DNA from: Rhynchopus sp. YZ270_cl-10
Taxonomy: Eukaryota; Euglenozoa; Diplonemea; Diplonemida; Diplonemidae
Direction: 5' to 3'
DNA: 64,000 nt
Assembly: GCA_964035575.1 (NCBI GenBank)
Contig: OZ037860.1
Coordinates: 396,689 to 460,688, forward strand
Shown: positions 9,392 through 19,857 of the stretch, piece by piece
How positions within the stretch are numbered: position 1 is the stretch's first letter
Layout: each line of letters starts with the position of its first letter
The notes under the pieces: model-generated
Database searches by the model: none
What the model was told of the DNA's origin: nothing
Seen by the model: only the letters and a program-made list of their open reading frames with translations
Made by a program: the position numbers and the translations under genes

Positions 9392-10947
9392 CTACAGTTG
9401 CCGCTGGGGCTCTGGTTTGGCCATGGACTTTTCGCAGCTGCTGATACACCGCTTCATGAATTCGACACCCTCGTCCATTGCCTCCTTTGCCTCTGGGCAG
9501 AAGTCGTAGAACCTGTGGAATAAAAAAAATGGTAGCGCAGAGTAAGTTGGTGCAGACTGAAAAGGGAGAAAGGTTGACCCTAAGCCTTGAGATTCGTCGC
9601 CTTAAATAAGGCGAACCGTCTGCTCTGTTTGTGTGTCCATCGTACACCCCCCCAACTTCCTCCAGCGAATGATGGCCCAAGGGAACGACAAAATGTGTAT
9701 GTTCTTCGAACATTCCTTAAAAATGCATAAAAATTGAAAACGAACACAATAAACACATACATCTGGAATACATGGGGGCAGCCGTGCTTTTCGACGATGT
9801 CGAGCTCGACACCCGCCTTTTGCGCCTTTTCAATGAACATCTTGATTTCGTCCACCAGCGGCTCTGCTGTGGAGTACGAGAGGAAGATCGGTGGCAGACC
9901 CTCGAACGCGGAGACTGGGAAGATGGCGGGTGAGAACTGTTTGGCCTGCTCCAGCGAGAAGTCCTTCTGCTGCGTGAACATGTCGCGGGCGGCGTCGATG
10001 ACCTGCTCGCTGAGAATGAAGTCCTTCCCTCTGTTGCGCACCCACGACGCAGTGGACACGGTCAAATCTACGTACGGCGACATCAACATTGCGCCACATG
10101 GCTGCTCCAAACCTTCCTGCTTGATCCGCAGCAACAGCAACAGGCACAACGACCCTCCTGCACTGTCCCCTGCGAGAATGACCTTCTTTGGATCAAAATT
10201 CTTTTCATGCAAAAGGTATTTGTACGCAACCAATGCGTCGTCGACCGCAGCAGGCAACGGGTGTTCCGGCATTTTGCGATATTCCACAGCAAAGACATTG
10301 CAGTTGATACGCTTTGCAATAGGCGATATCATGCCACGGTACGCCCCTGCAGTCCCTGCAATGAAGCCACCACCGTGCAGGTACAGCATGATGGAGGGTG
10401 ACGCAGCAGGTTCAATGCTGGTGCGCATGAACCAACACATCACGTCGCGATCGGGTTTGCTTGCAGGAAGGTATTTTGTGTCACGGTGCACAGCTTTGTT
10501 ATACCAAAACAAAAAGTGATACCCTTCGCAGGTCGTTCTAAACCGCTGAATTGTCATGGGTCTCGGATCGCGGGTGAGCTTAATGAGGATCTCCAACGCA
10601 GCAAGCTCGTTGGAAACCTCGCTCTGTGCACTCAACACGTCTAAAGCGAAGACCAGCGTGCGGTGCAGAAGCTGTACGATAAAGGCGCCGATTGCGTGCT
10701 TCAGGCCATGCGCTGTGTTCACCCCTTGACGCACAAATTTGCGTTTATTCTCTTTGTTCAAAAACACTACAAAATAAAATGCAACTGCAGGCACCGGTAC
10801 CCACATCGAAAGCGTCAAGATCGGGAGCATCGTCAGAAACACAAGAAACAACATAAAGAGGAAGGTCATCAGGACCGAGATGGCCACACTAGTAGCGATA
10901 CCCCGTACAACCCGTTCACGGAACGGATTGGGCGCTGTGACTGCCAT
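9392..10947 (-). CDS. Membrane-anchored HSL-type alpha/beta hydrolase
   Basis: Two exons, 10947-9761 and 9512-9392, give 435 residues; the intron is GTATGT...CAG. The ATG at 10947 was chosen because it follows ACTTAGAG, a likely trans-splice acceptor, and removes an implausible N-terminus. Two hydrophobic segments (about 17-44 and 47-63) should anchor the enzyme in a membrane. Hormone-sensitive-lipase family motifs are in order: HGGGF oxyanion hole (191-195), YRKMPEHPLPAAVDD, nucleophile GDSAGG (S262), D366 in LVDE and H392 in PHVF. Related enzymes deacetylate sterols or hydrolyse acylglycerols and ether lipids; the substrate here is unknown. The second exon supplies the usual C-terminal helix after the catalytic His, which supports the splice. 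Confidence 0.9.
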
Positions 10948-10964
10948 TTGAAAGGGGGTTTGCT

Positions 10965-10990
10965 CTAAGTGGTGATGTGGTGAGGGCAAT
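10965..10990 (-). promoter_or_regulatory. Predicted trans-splice acceptor of the hydrolase gene
   Basis: On the coding strand a C/T-rich stretch (CCTCACCACATCACCACTT) ends in AG about 17 bases before the chosen ATG. No upstream coding exon was found, so a spliced-leader acceptor is the simplest reading. Confidence 0.45.
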
Positions 10991-12147
10991 GAAGCTAAGA
11001 TCATAAGGGGGAAAAAGACTCGATTTTCATTAATCAACCTTTGCATTTTTTTGTCTTGGTTCTGTTCAACCAGGTTGCTTTTAATACAAGACCAACCTCC
11101 AATACTCCCACCCCCCAATCCCCCATTTTGTTTTTGAGAAACCCCTTACGTTCTATACCTTTTGTTTTCCCTTCACAAAGAGAAAAATTTGAAAGACACA
11201 AATGTGCTTCACTCGCACATCCCAAAAACTCTGTTTTTTTTGTGAACTTCAGAAGGGTAAAAAAAAAAGGGTCCACATCAAAAACCCCCAAGGGACATAT
11301 CATACATTCATTTAGCACAAAGGTTGCATTGCTCTGTACAGTGGCTGCTCCGTTTGGTCGTTTACGCTTGGGATTCCGTTGTCGCATATAGGAGGGACGA
11401 GAACAAATCAACCGTAGGTAAAGACTAAGAGGAACAGAACACTACAGAGGACAACTAGGACGACAGGGACAGAAACAAACAAAAAAATTTGACTTGAAAT
11501 ACAAGAAATAAAAAGGCCCTCTCATAATGTACCTTGGTATTGGGGTGGAGGACTCATGAAAAAGTTGGTAAATGAGGAACCTCAAGCTTAGTCGCCTTGA
11601 TACGAATGGAAAAAAAAAATGTGTCGAATATGTGGCCCATTTGGTAGGTACACATCTGCATAGCTGCAGGTCAACACCCACGCACAGAACTCATGGAAGA
11701 TGAAGAATTTGAAGAAATGAAAATGAAAATGAGGGCGTGGGCAGGACCTAAAACTGCATCCGTCGCCCCTTTCGTGGCATCCTCCAGAAACCCCTGAACC
11801 CTGGGAAACGAAGGTGGCCACACACTGGAGGTACCCACCCGATCCCTAACGTGTCAATACTACACCTATAGGCGCCGGCCTATTTCGTCTAGTAGGCAAG
11901 GGGGAAGTACAGACACCACCCACAGGCCAGGACACCTCCCTGAGGCTCTTTACAATGAGAATATTAACCAAAACCCCACACCAAGAGTGACTCTCTCACT
12001 CACACCTCTGGCGGGCGTACTTCGGTGCGCACCCCGATTGATCTTCCCAGTAGTAACCAACGAATGCTGCCTGAGTAAAAATGAAAGACCCCTGCCTGTT
12101 GTGAACCATATCGTTATTTGCATGGGTACACCCAGGCTACATTTAGA

Positions 12148-12209
12148 GGTGATTGGCGACCGTATCGGAGTAACTATTTTCTCCTTTAAGCTACCGCTTG
12201 TAGATATAA
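12148..12209 (+). repeat. Conserved 62-bp block, copy 1
   Basis: GGTGATTGGCGACCG, then CTCCTTTAAGCTACCGCTTG, then TAGRTATAA. It is about 90 percent identical to 14110-14170. Both copies are in the same orientation, 1.96 kb apart, with unrelated flanks. Confidence 0.65.
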
Positions 12210-12296
12210 AAACAAAAGAGAAGAGTTGGTAAGATGATCCTAAGCCTAAGACCTTTAGCTCTCCTTGGCCACCTAATAAAAAAAAGAAAAGTTTAT

Positions 12297-12330
12297 AAGA
12301 TGAACCTGAGCCTCGTTGCTCAGTCACCTT
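12297..12330 (+). repeat. Hairpin repeat family A (12.3 kb copy)
   Basis: AAGATGAACCTGAGC pairs with GCTCAGTCACCTT around a short CTCGTT loop. Other copies have CTAAG...CTTAG at the same place and this one has CTGAG...CTCAG, so the two arms changed together. Further family members precede (12219-12275) and follow (about 12363-12400). Confidence 0.65.
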
Positions 12331-12617
12331 GATGTAAAAAAAAAAAAAAATACGCACATTTAAGAGTTGGAAAGATGGTCCCGATACAACCTCGTGAATG
12401 ACAACGAGCAAAGAAAAGTAGTCCGGGTATTGTACTTTCGCACTGCCGGAAAAAAAAAACTTTTTTAAGATGCGCTTCGCATGCACACATATAATCGCAC
12501 AAAAAAAAAATACTAATCAAGATCAACAGGACTGTGGCATTCACCCCTTTGCGTGATCGCCAAAAAAAAAAACATTGGGGTCCTTTTTCTTTCGGTTTAC
12601 GGTACCATAGAATATGC

Positions 12618-12722
12618 TTCTCGTTCACATACAGCATGTACCACTGTCGTTATCGTGCGGGAACACGCTGGGGTTTGAAATTTGATTTGTTATTTTCGCG
12701 AGACGCTTTTGTTCGGGATGAG
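12618..12722 (+). repeat. Dispersed repeat K, copy 1
   Basis: About 100 bp sharing CACATACA, TATCGTG, GGAACACGCTGGG, TTTGAA and TTGTTCGGGATG in order with 27461-27552. Same orientation, moderate divergence, no coding frame shared between copies. Confidence 0.5.
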
Positions 12723-13063
12723 GTGATCATTTGCTTTTTACAGAAACAAATAAAACCCTCGGGGGGAGAAAAAAAATGATGACATGACCACAAACGTTTC
12801 TTCTATGGGGACAATGAAACACATTCTGTAGTGCAATTCACACATTTCTTTTTGTACCGAGACTTCGCTGACATATATTGCTATTTTCGTTCATTCTGTT
12901 GCATTGAGGCGAGTGTGCTCGAATGCCATAACATCTTGTGGTATTTGATGGTACAAATGCCACAGCCTATTCCCCACACCGTTCTTTCTTGGTTTCTTTA
13001 TTTTACTTTCCAGGAGAGCAAACCGGTTGTCGTCTTCCTGATTTTTTTATGTGTTTTTTTTTT

Positions 13064-13115
13064 TGAAAACTCGGTTGTATTAGTGTAGCCACCCTAGAGT
13101 GTGCTCCACTATACT
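13064..13115 (+). repeat. Dispersed repeat family D, copy 1
   Basis: GAAAACTCGGTTGTAT, then TAGTGTAGCCACCCTAGAGT, then GTGCTCCACTATAC between T runs. The copy at 43273-43325 is almost identical and 59661-59711 is diverged. TAGTG at the start can pair with CACTA at the end of the core. All three are in the plus orientation. Confidence 0.7.
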
Positions 13116-14109
13116 TTTTTTTGCGGGTTTGCATTTTGTATATACGCTCAAAGATGAGCTACTATACTTTTAGGATTTTGACAATTTTTGGGATAACACC
13201 AGCAATTTAATTTGGTGCAAAAAAAACCTCCACTTTGCATTAGGTTCTCTTCTGGGCATAAAACGTCTAGAATAGAGCTTCATGGACTCACACAGAGGAT
13301 TTAAAAACAAAGAAGCCTTGTAAGATGAATGCCTCTGGTGTGCACACATCGTTGACAAAAGCTTTCGGATGTTTTATTATTATTTGGAATATTGCAAATG
13401 CGAAAATTCCAAATGTGTGCAAGCTGGTTTGCGGCACAACAAAAATCGGCAACAGTTTGATTTTGAATGTCACATAGAGAGCGTTGGTTCATTCATCAAT
13501 GCTCACAGCATGGGGAGGGACGCAAAAGCGACGAATAGTGGCAGCAAAAAAAGAAAAACACATTTTGCTGTATCGACACCTTTTAAAAGAGGAGATGAAT
13601 ATCCTCAAGTGCACACATCTCAAAAGAAACCCCTCAAGGGTGGAGGTGATATGAAGAGCGGAAGTGATTTAGTGGGAGCACCACACCCTCAGCTAAACAT
13701 TGCAAACTGAATCAAAATGCACTCTCCTTTGCGGAGAAAGTCATGCGGAGACGAAGCTGAACAGGTCTGAATAAAAAGAGAAGTTGGAAAAAAAGTGCAA
13801 ACGCCTCGCCATACATCGGGCGGACCCAGGCACTGATAATAGACATCACCATAAGCGCCACATACTTGTACCTCTTAACATAACGACAACAGATGCATGT
13901 GAACATGTGCAAATATATCCTTACACTTTCCCACTACAGAATGCAAGGACAAACAGAAACGATCCTAAATACGGAATAGACACAAACCTGAACAAAAATT
14001 GCCTAAAGTAGAAAACACGAAACACAAAACACAAAACAATAGTAACTCTGATAGGTAAGTAAAAGGGGAAAAAGTTGCTTTTTTTTCGTTGATTGCTCAA
14101 TTGCCAAGG

Positions 14110-14170
14110 GGTGATTGGCGACCGGTATCTGAGGGACTATTTCTCCTTTAAGCTACCGCTTGTAGGTATA
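14110..14170 (+). repeat. Conserved 62-bp block, copy 2
   Basis: Near-copy of 12148-12209. It begins about 18 bases past the TBC stop codon, so it would be transcribed in that gene's 3' region. Confidence 0.65.
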
Positions 14171-14187
14171 AGCATTTAAGGCCGTAC

Positions 14188-16195
14188 CTAGCCATGCAAC
14201 GGCTGCATGGAATGGGAGTCGTTGTAGCGCAGCTGAAGCTGGAAAGCTCGTGACGTCAGCAGATCGATGTCCATGGAGGTCATCTTCTCGGTGGGCGGGT
14301 TTTGCAGGAATCTGATGGAGGGAGGGGGGGAGGGGAGGTTGTTGGGTCATGTGAGGTGTAGGTCGGCAATAGAGACTAAAGTTGCCTTGGAATACAAAGC
14401 CCTCTTGTGACAGTGTACCTTGGTGCACCACCCGGTGCACCGGGTGGACCATTTCAAGGTGTACATCTGACCTCTATCCTGACTTAAAAAACTATAGCTT
14501 TTTTTGAGAATTTTGCTTGATTCAGTCGGGGGTCAGCGTTACGCGCTGAGGGCTGCCGTCCACGCTCCCGCAGCCGAGACTACGCCGCTTCTGCAGCGGG
14601 CAGCAGCAGCAACATCGGGGTGCGGGACACCCTGCCCACTGGAGGTGGACGACTGGTGGCCCACATGCCACTCTAGTGCAATCCCACGAGGCCGCCCACC
14701 ACCTAAGGGAGCTAGGGAAGATCCCTCTCACTGAACTGCATAGAGGACTCCGAGGACCTTCCGAAAGACCTGGTGAAGGGGGACCTTCGTCAGGATGGAG
14801 GGAGCTGCCGTACCCCCCGGACAGTCTTCGCTATTTAGAGATATTGCCCACTGCTTGCTTCATAGCTCTCAAAGAAGCCGATACTTCAACAAACCCAAAA
14901 CCTGCCACATACCTGACGAGGTCTGCAAACTCCAACTTCACCAACGCATCCTCCCATCGCTCCAATAATGCAAGACAGATATACCTGCATTTGGTGTAAT
15001 AATTTGACATATTTTTCTTTTGAAAAATCACAATAACGTCCGGCATTTTCAGCCCATTTCACTCCTCCTCCCTCCCTCCCCCCCTTTCCCCCACATACAC
15101 TTGAAGGTCCGGAAAATCGTCCCCCTCACTGAAGAAGGTATCCCAGAGACGTACGACAATGGGGAGGGGGAACTCACGGACGAAGAGGCAGTTGATGTAG
15201 CGGAAGGCGTATTGGAGGGAGTGGATCTCCTCCTGGGCGAAGTGGCGGGCAAGGCGGGGGGTGACCTGGAGCATGAGACGGTCGAGCTTGGCCATTTTGT
15301 TTTGGATACCAGGCTGGTGGTCTGTGTAGTTATCCTGCACTGCATCAAGCATCCGGTTGAGGCACCAGTACGCATCTGCCTCAGCATTCGCTAAGATCTC
15401 AGGCGACGCCTTCAACAGCTCGATCCCCTCCGCTACTACCCCTTCCTTATCACTCAAGATGTAACTCCTCTCAATGGAATCACAAAGGAAGACATAAAGA
15501 AACGGTGTTGCCACATCGTTCATCCCCTGAACATACCCTGGAGTCGGATGCCGTAACGACCACAACGTTAGTATCCGCTCCAAAACCCCCTGCAGAAGCG
15601 GGTCTTGAAAGAACGGTAGTGTAGGCGCTGTTCTCGGAACGTCCTTTCGAATGACCTTTTGCTGCGAATCGAATTCGGTTGAGGTTCGGGTGTTATTATT
15701 GGAGGGGCTAGCGTCGGAGAAGAATTGCGATATTTGGTCATGATATTCCTGCCGTTTTCGCTGCAAATCCTGCTCTCTCCTCGACCGCGAGGTAGGTAAA
15801 TACCCTGTCAACAACTTCCAACACTCGGCCCGATGCTTCGTCGGCACCCCTTTCCAACAAAGCTTTCTCAACCCCGAATCATTATCTTCGCCCTTTTGTA
15901 TTTCATCACCATGAAGATACGCTTCAAGGAGAGAACGTTGTTCCAATGTAGTTGTCATTATAAGTTCATCGGAATCACAGTCATTAGAGTAAGACTGTTG
16001 TGAAAACCCTCCGCAAGACGTACCGGAACTGCAAAATTTGAGTTTCGTTCCACGAATTGGAGTAGAAGAAGCGGGGGGGTAGGTAGATCCATTATAAGTA
16101 CAACCCCCAGGAGAGGTTCCAGGACTCAATGGGGCACGTCGTTTTGACACAAAGTCACCAATAGATCCCCAAGTACTCCGAATCACTCCAGCCAT
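14188..16195 (-). CDS. TBC-domain Rab GTPase-activating protein, TBC1D22-like
   Basis: Three exons, 16195-15099, 14984-14913 and 14311-14188, join in frame to 430 residues. Residues 1-110 are low-complexity. The TBC domain starts at KGVPTKHRAECWKLLTGYLP and has both catalytic fingers, R188 in IRKDVPR and Q223 in YVQG, so it should be active in speeding GTP hydrolysis by a Rab on a membrane compartment. The LQRKRQEY insert, HPTPGYVQGMNDVATPF and the C-terminal LQNPPTE segment match the TBC1D22/Gyp1 subgroup, a Golgi-linked group in other eukaryotes (family knowledge). Exon 2 is only 24 codons and is needed for the helix YICLALLERWEDALVKLEFADLV. Intron 2 holds a GC-rich foreign-looking segment. 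A long CT tract lies before the start. Confidence 0.9.
14382..14470 (+). repeat. Hairpin element in TBC intron 2 (family H)
   Basis: It starts with AATACAAAGCCCTCTTGTGA and AGTGTACCTTGG, followed by the perfect 20-bp palindrome CCACCCGGTGCACCGGGTGG and then CAAGGTGTACA, which closes an outer stem with TGTACCTTG. Related leading segments occur near 11486, 17561 and 42822. Confidence 0.65.
14500..14850. other. GC-rich segment inside TBC intron 2
   Basis: About 330 bp with far higher GC than the rest of the intron or any nearby intergenic DNA. Both strands have frames open for 75 codons or more, one on the minus strand for about 105, but no family is recognisable and no splice signals tie it to the TBC gene. 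It may be a fragment of an inserted element or gene. Confidence 0.45.
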
Positions 16196-16230
16196 TGAAA
16201 AAAAAAGAGTTGCCTCGAGTTGATTAGAGT

Positions 16231-16290
16231 CTCCAGAGGGTGGGAGGGGTGGGGAGGGAGAGAGAGAGAGAGAGAGGGAGAGGGTGGAAG
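16231..16290 (-). promoter_or_regulatory. Predicted trans-splice acceptor of the TBC gene
   Basis: On the coding strand an uninterrupted CT-rich tract, including about nine CT repeats, ends at CTGGAG about 36 bases before the ATG. Upstream sequence shows no coding exon. The tract is seen; the trans-splicing role is inferred. Confidence 0.5.
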
Positions 16291-17041
16291 GGTTCAAATA
16301 GAGGGATGTGAAAGTATGGGGTTTTTCCCACCCCAACCCCCGTAGAAGAAAGAGGGGGTTTTTTTTGTGTATTGTGTTCTGGGGGTGGCGTTTTGGAGGT
16401 TTTTTGATATTGTTTGGGGTGTAGTTGCCTCAGTTTGTGTTGTTTGCTATAGTTTGTGCAAATCTCTACTTTTCAATTTTTTTTTGTTTGATATAAATGT
16501 GGAGCATGCAGATAGCAGAATGGCGTGGAGTTGAAATAGCGCGGCCGGTTAATGAGAAATCGTAGGAGAAAGAGCGACGGGGAGGAAAACTATATTTTTT
16601 TCGAACCGAAAAAAAAAGAAAACAAAAAGTATAGCCCCAATAGAAACGTATCCCCTCCCGCCCCAATTGTATGTTTTTTTTTTACCATTTTTTTTTTACC
16701 CTTCCCAACACCCCGAAAAGAACGATCGGTCTTACTTTTTATTTCTCTTTTTATAAACATTTTGTTTTGGGTAAGCATAGTTTCGAAAGACACTTTGCTT
16801 TTTATCTTCTCACGCTTTTGGTGACCCGCAACAAAGTGAAGAGTTGACATCACAATAAAACGCCTCTGGGGACGCAGGCACCGTCAACTCCAACAAAATA
16901 CAAAAAAAAAAAAAGGAAAGAGAAAGCTTGAAGAACTCTAATGGGCGTACATTTTACACAAAAAAAATTAAAAAAAATGTACTTTTGCCCACCTTTGTGT
17001 TCAATCCCACCCCGATCCCCCCTCCCGGATGATAACGAAAC
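16291..17041. other. Intergenic spacer
   Basis: AT-rich spacer with many A and T runs and a diverged family B repeat at 16408-16470. No coding region seen. Confidence 0.5.
16408..16470 (+). repeat. Dispersed repeat family B, copy 2
   Basis: Diverged copy: GATATTGTTTGGGG, GTGTAGTTGCCTCAG, AGTTTGTGCAAATCTC. Same orientation as the other copies. Confidence 0.45.
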
Positions 17042-17508
17042 TCACAGCCCCACATTACCACCACCTCCATTGGAAATAATCTTCGGAACGAACAGTTTGT
17101 GCTCGGGCTGGTGGTAAAATGTGTGGTAGAGAGGCACAGACTGTCCTGCGGCAATGTGCATTTGTGCAACGCATGTGTCTAAGCAGTGTGCGTAGCCTGT
17201 GTACGGCTCGTAGCTTTCCCCGCACGACTTTTGGCATGACTCATGAAGTTTTACCCATGCCTTCGGGTCTGTCGTATCCGATGGCTGCGAGATGTGTTTG
17301 TGCATTATTTGGTTTAAGTTATATTCATTTTTGTATAACATTCGCTTTTCCATGAGGGGGGTCAGATCAAGTTGAGGGGAGAACCACATACCAATCTGTG
17401 CTGTTCGTGGCGCTGGTCGTTAATATATTCCTGGTTCTCCTGTGGCGCGTAGTAGAACGAAGAACCCAGGTCGTGGGGGTGTTTTGCGGGTTGTTTGTCT
17501 ACGGACAT
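17042..17508 (-). CDS. Small twin-CX3C protein, possible complex III hinge subunit
   Basis: Two exons, 17508-17392 and 17284-17042 (donor GTATGT, acceptor CGCAG), give 119 residues. C56, C60, C73 and C77 form two CX3C pairs 12 residues apart in a predicted helical hairpin, a layout of small mitochondrial intermembrane-space proteins oxidised by the Mia40/Erv1 relay. The spacing fits small Tim chaperones, but the context WVKLHESC...HCLDTCVAQ is closer to plant-type cytochrome bc1 hinge subunits (ESCKPKC...QCIDKCVA). I favour a complex III subunit without certainty. The ATG follows CCATAG by 18 bases, a likely trans-splice acceptor with an A-rich leader. Confidence 0.75.
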
Positions 17509-17821
17509 TGTGTTGTTTGTGTTGTTCTATGGGTAGTGATGGGAGATTCAAAACAAAAAAAAGTTTGACTTGAAATACAAAATCAGTGTACCTTGGTCCG
17601 GGGGACTCCCAAACCATGCAGTCCTACATCCATTTCAAGGTTTTCATTTGAAAACAAAACTGCGGGATAATAAAGGCAATTCAATTGAACGGTAGAGGAT
17701 ATCACTAAGTTACTAAACGCGAGGCTTCCAATGACCCACCCCCCACCCTCACCCTCACCCTCACCCCCCCAACTCTTGCACCAAAAAAAAATTCGTAAGA
17801 ATTTTTTTGTGGTAGATTTTG

Positions 17822-19340
17822 TCACAGTGAACAATGCAGACGTCCTTGCAGGCTGTGTATTGTTTGTTTGAGGGAGGACTTCTCCTCTTGAAGTTCTTCA
17901 AGCTGGCGGAGGTGGCGTTTCTGCATGAGATCAACCTCGTCGTTGGCGAGGGAAAGCTTTATGGAGAAGGCGTCTCGGAGGGACTTCAGCTCTTCGCCGA
18001 TGAAGCTGTCGGCGCTGTCGTTGCGTGCGTCTGCTGCATCGAGCATTGTCTGGAGACGGTCCACAGAGTCTTTTGTTGCCTTGCGCCCACCCTCCACATT
18101 GTCCAGATAGGTTTCGAGGACACAGATCCGTGCTGTCTTCTCTTTGACATCGTGCTCTAAGGTACGGCATCGTTCCAGCATCTGCCCTGTCCGTCGTTGT
18201 GTTTCGCCTGCCAAAGCGACGCCGCCCTGGATAACACCACGCAGACGTGAGACGCCACGTTCTACCCCCAACACCGCCCCCTCCTCACAGCTGTGCAGTG
18301 CCGTCAGCGCCGCGCCCACCTCCCCCACAACGCGCCGTGCGACCGTCTGTTTGTCGCACTCCGCAAGCCCCGGGTGGCTCTCCTCGAGATACCCCAACAC
18401 CTCATCAACATTCAGCTCTGCGTCCTCTGTGTTGCCTAAAGGGAGAGAAAGCTTGGAGGGCGAGGGGGTGAGTGAGGGGGTGGGTTTGTACCTATAGGTG
18501 GGGACGGCTCTGACTCCAATGGGGTGTGCTTCTGTGGGCGCCGGCTTGTGAAGAGTCTGTGGAGGCCGGAGGCGGTGTTTGCGTCTGGGAGAGGTGCGGG
18601 CTGTGCGGGCTGTGATGTCGCAGGGCGTGTACTGTATTGCATGTCTGCGGGTCCTGCCGGAGTCGCTAGGCCAAGTGCGGTCATACGCTGCACCTTCTGC
18701 GTCTCTTCTGCAAGCGCAAGAGACAACGACTCAACCTCCTCCGCAAGCCCTTCCCGCACATCTTCCAGATGCTGCATCTGCCGCACCGTCTGCTCTACGT
18801 GCATGTTGCGCTCTGTGTTAATCCGCTCCAGCTGTGCGGATTTTTGGAAAAATTCAAAAAAAAAAATTCAAAACGCCTCCATTACGTTCGACCGTCCAAC
18901 CCTGCACTGCTTTTTATGAAAACAAACCATACCGTTCGAATCCTGTCTTTCATATCATTTAGTACAGATGGATTTGGGGCTTCCTTTGATGCGGATCGTG
19001 TTTCGATGAACGTACGGAGAGCTTTGGCTGGGGTCAGCGCTGCGGCGCCTGCAGAAGGGATGTTTGCCTTGATCAGCGCCGCCATGCTTGCCACGAGCGA
19101 CTCTGTGTACGTCAGCTTGAGTGCTGTCGGGTTGTCTGCAAGGAGCACATCTTGTCGGTATAGCCAAGACAGAATCTGCGTTGCCCTGCCTGGATGACCA
19201 TCACGCTCGCCACCACCCACGCCCATGCCCTCCGCCGCCTCGTGCAACATCACGATCTGGTCACGAAGCGTTTCCTTCCACCCCTCTGCAGCGTCGTCGT
19301 CTTCGTCGCGACCTCGTTTCCATATTGTGTGTTTTCGCAT
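17822..19340 (-). CDS. Coiled-coil protein of unknown function
   Basis: Three exons, 19340-18933, 18831-18492 and 18435-17822, join in frame to 453 residues; donors are GTATGG and GTACAA. Residues 1-135 look globular and helical, beginning with the basic and acidic run KRGRDEDDDAAEGW. From about 137 (ERINTERNMHVEQTVRQMQ) the protein is coiled coil, broken by a Pro/Ser/Thr-rich linker near 190-250. It returns to coiled coil until the end (LEELQEEKSSLKQTIHSLQ). No family was recognised. Reading continuity across both introns supports the model. A helical N-terminal domain plus long coil is common in centrosomal, flagellar and augmin-type proteins, but nothing specific points to one of them. Confidence 0.8.
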
Positions 19341-19857
19341 AGAACGATTGTAAATGAAGGGAAGACAATGTGTAAAGAATTCCCCAAAGCAGGAGAAGAG
19401 AGAGAAAGGAGGGGAAAAAGGTTGTGTTAAATAGTAAGGTTTTAGCGAAGCCTCAGTGCTTTAAAGACTGGTGTGGCAGAGGTCTATGTGTAGCGGGGGA
19501 AAAAAATCTGTGATAAGCTGATGGGAGGAGGGAGGAGGGAGGAGGGGGTTCCAGAGGAAATGGTTAGGTTGTGTTGATAATATCGTTTTGAGTGACAACC
19601 CAATTTGTGTTAGAATTGATATTTGCTTTTTTTTTGAATTTTTTGAAAGATGCGAAAAAAAAATGTGTCAAAAAAAGGCTTTTTGGTGTATCGTAGACAG
19701 CCTTGAAGAGAACTGCAGTTCGTTTTATTGTATCTGTGGAGAGCAAAGCGGATGAGATCCGTGGCTTGCATGAGGTGGTGGTGGCGCTGAAGGATTCGTA
19801 TCAGTTGATTAACAAGGCGGCGTCGCTATCATGCTACCCTTTTATTTGATGTAAACA
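19341..19857. other. Spacer with a short coding-like stretch on the plus strand
   Basis: AT-rich spacer between two minus-strand genes. At about 19695-19851 the plus strand has roughly 50 sense codons with gene-like composition (VESKADEIRGLHEVVVALKD and onward) ending in TGA, preceded by GTAG, but without a start codon. It may be a relic exon or chance. A GGAGGGAGGAGGGAGG purine tract lies near 19525. Confidence 0.35.

Larger units (their letters stand above)
10948..14187. other. Repeat-rich intergenic region
   Basis: About 3.2 kb without a gene I can support. It holds several family A hairpins (12219-12400, 13319-13352), a family D repeat (about 13064-13115), a family K block (12618-12722), and one copy of a conserved ~62-bp block (12148-12209) whose twin lies just after the TBC stop codon. 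The segment 11680-12130 is richer in GC than its surroundings and may be old coding or element DNA, but no frame is convincing. Confidence 0.5.

Noticed and set aside
17740-17770. CCCTCA repeats considered as telomere-like sequence
   Set aside because: Only three or four units, internal, and part of a general C/T-rich tract.
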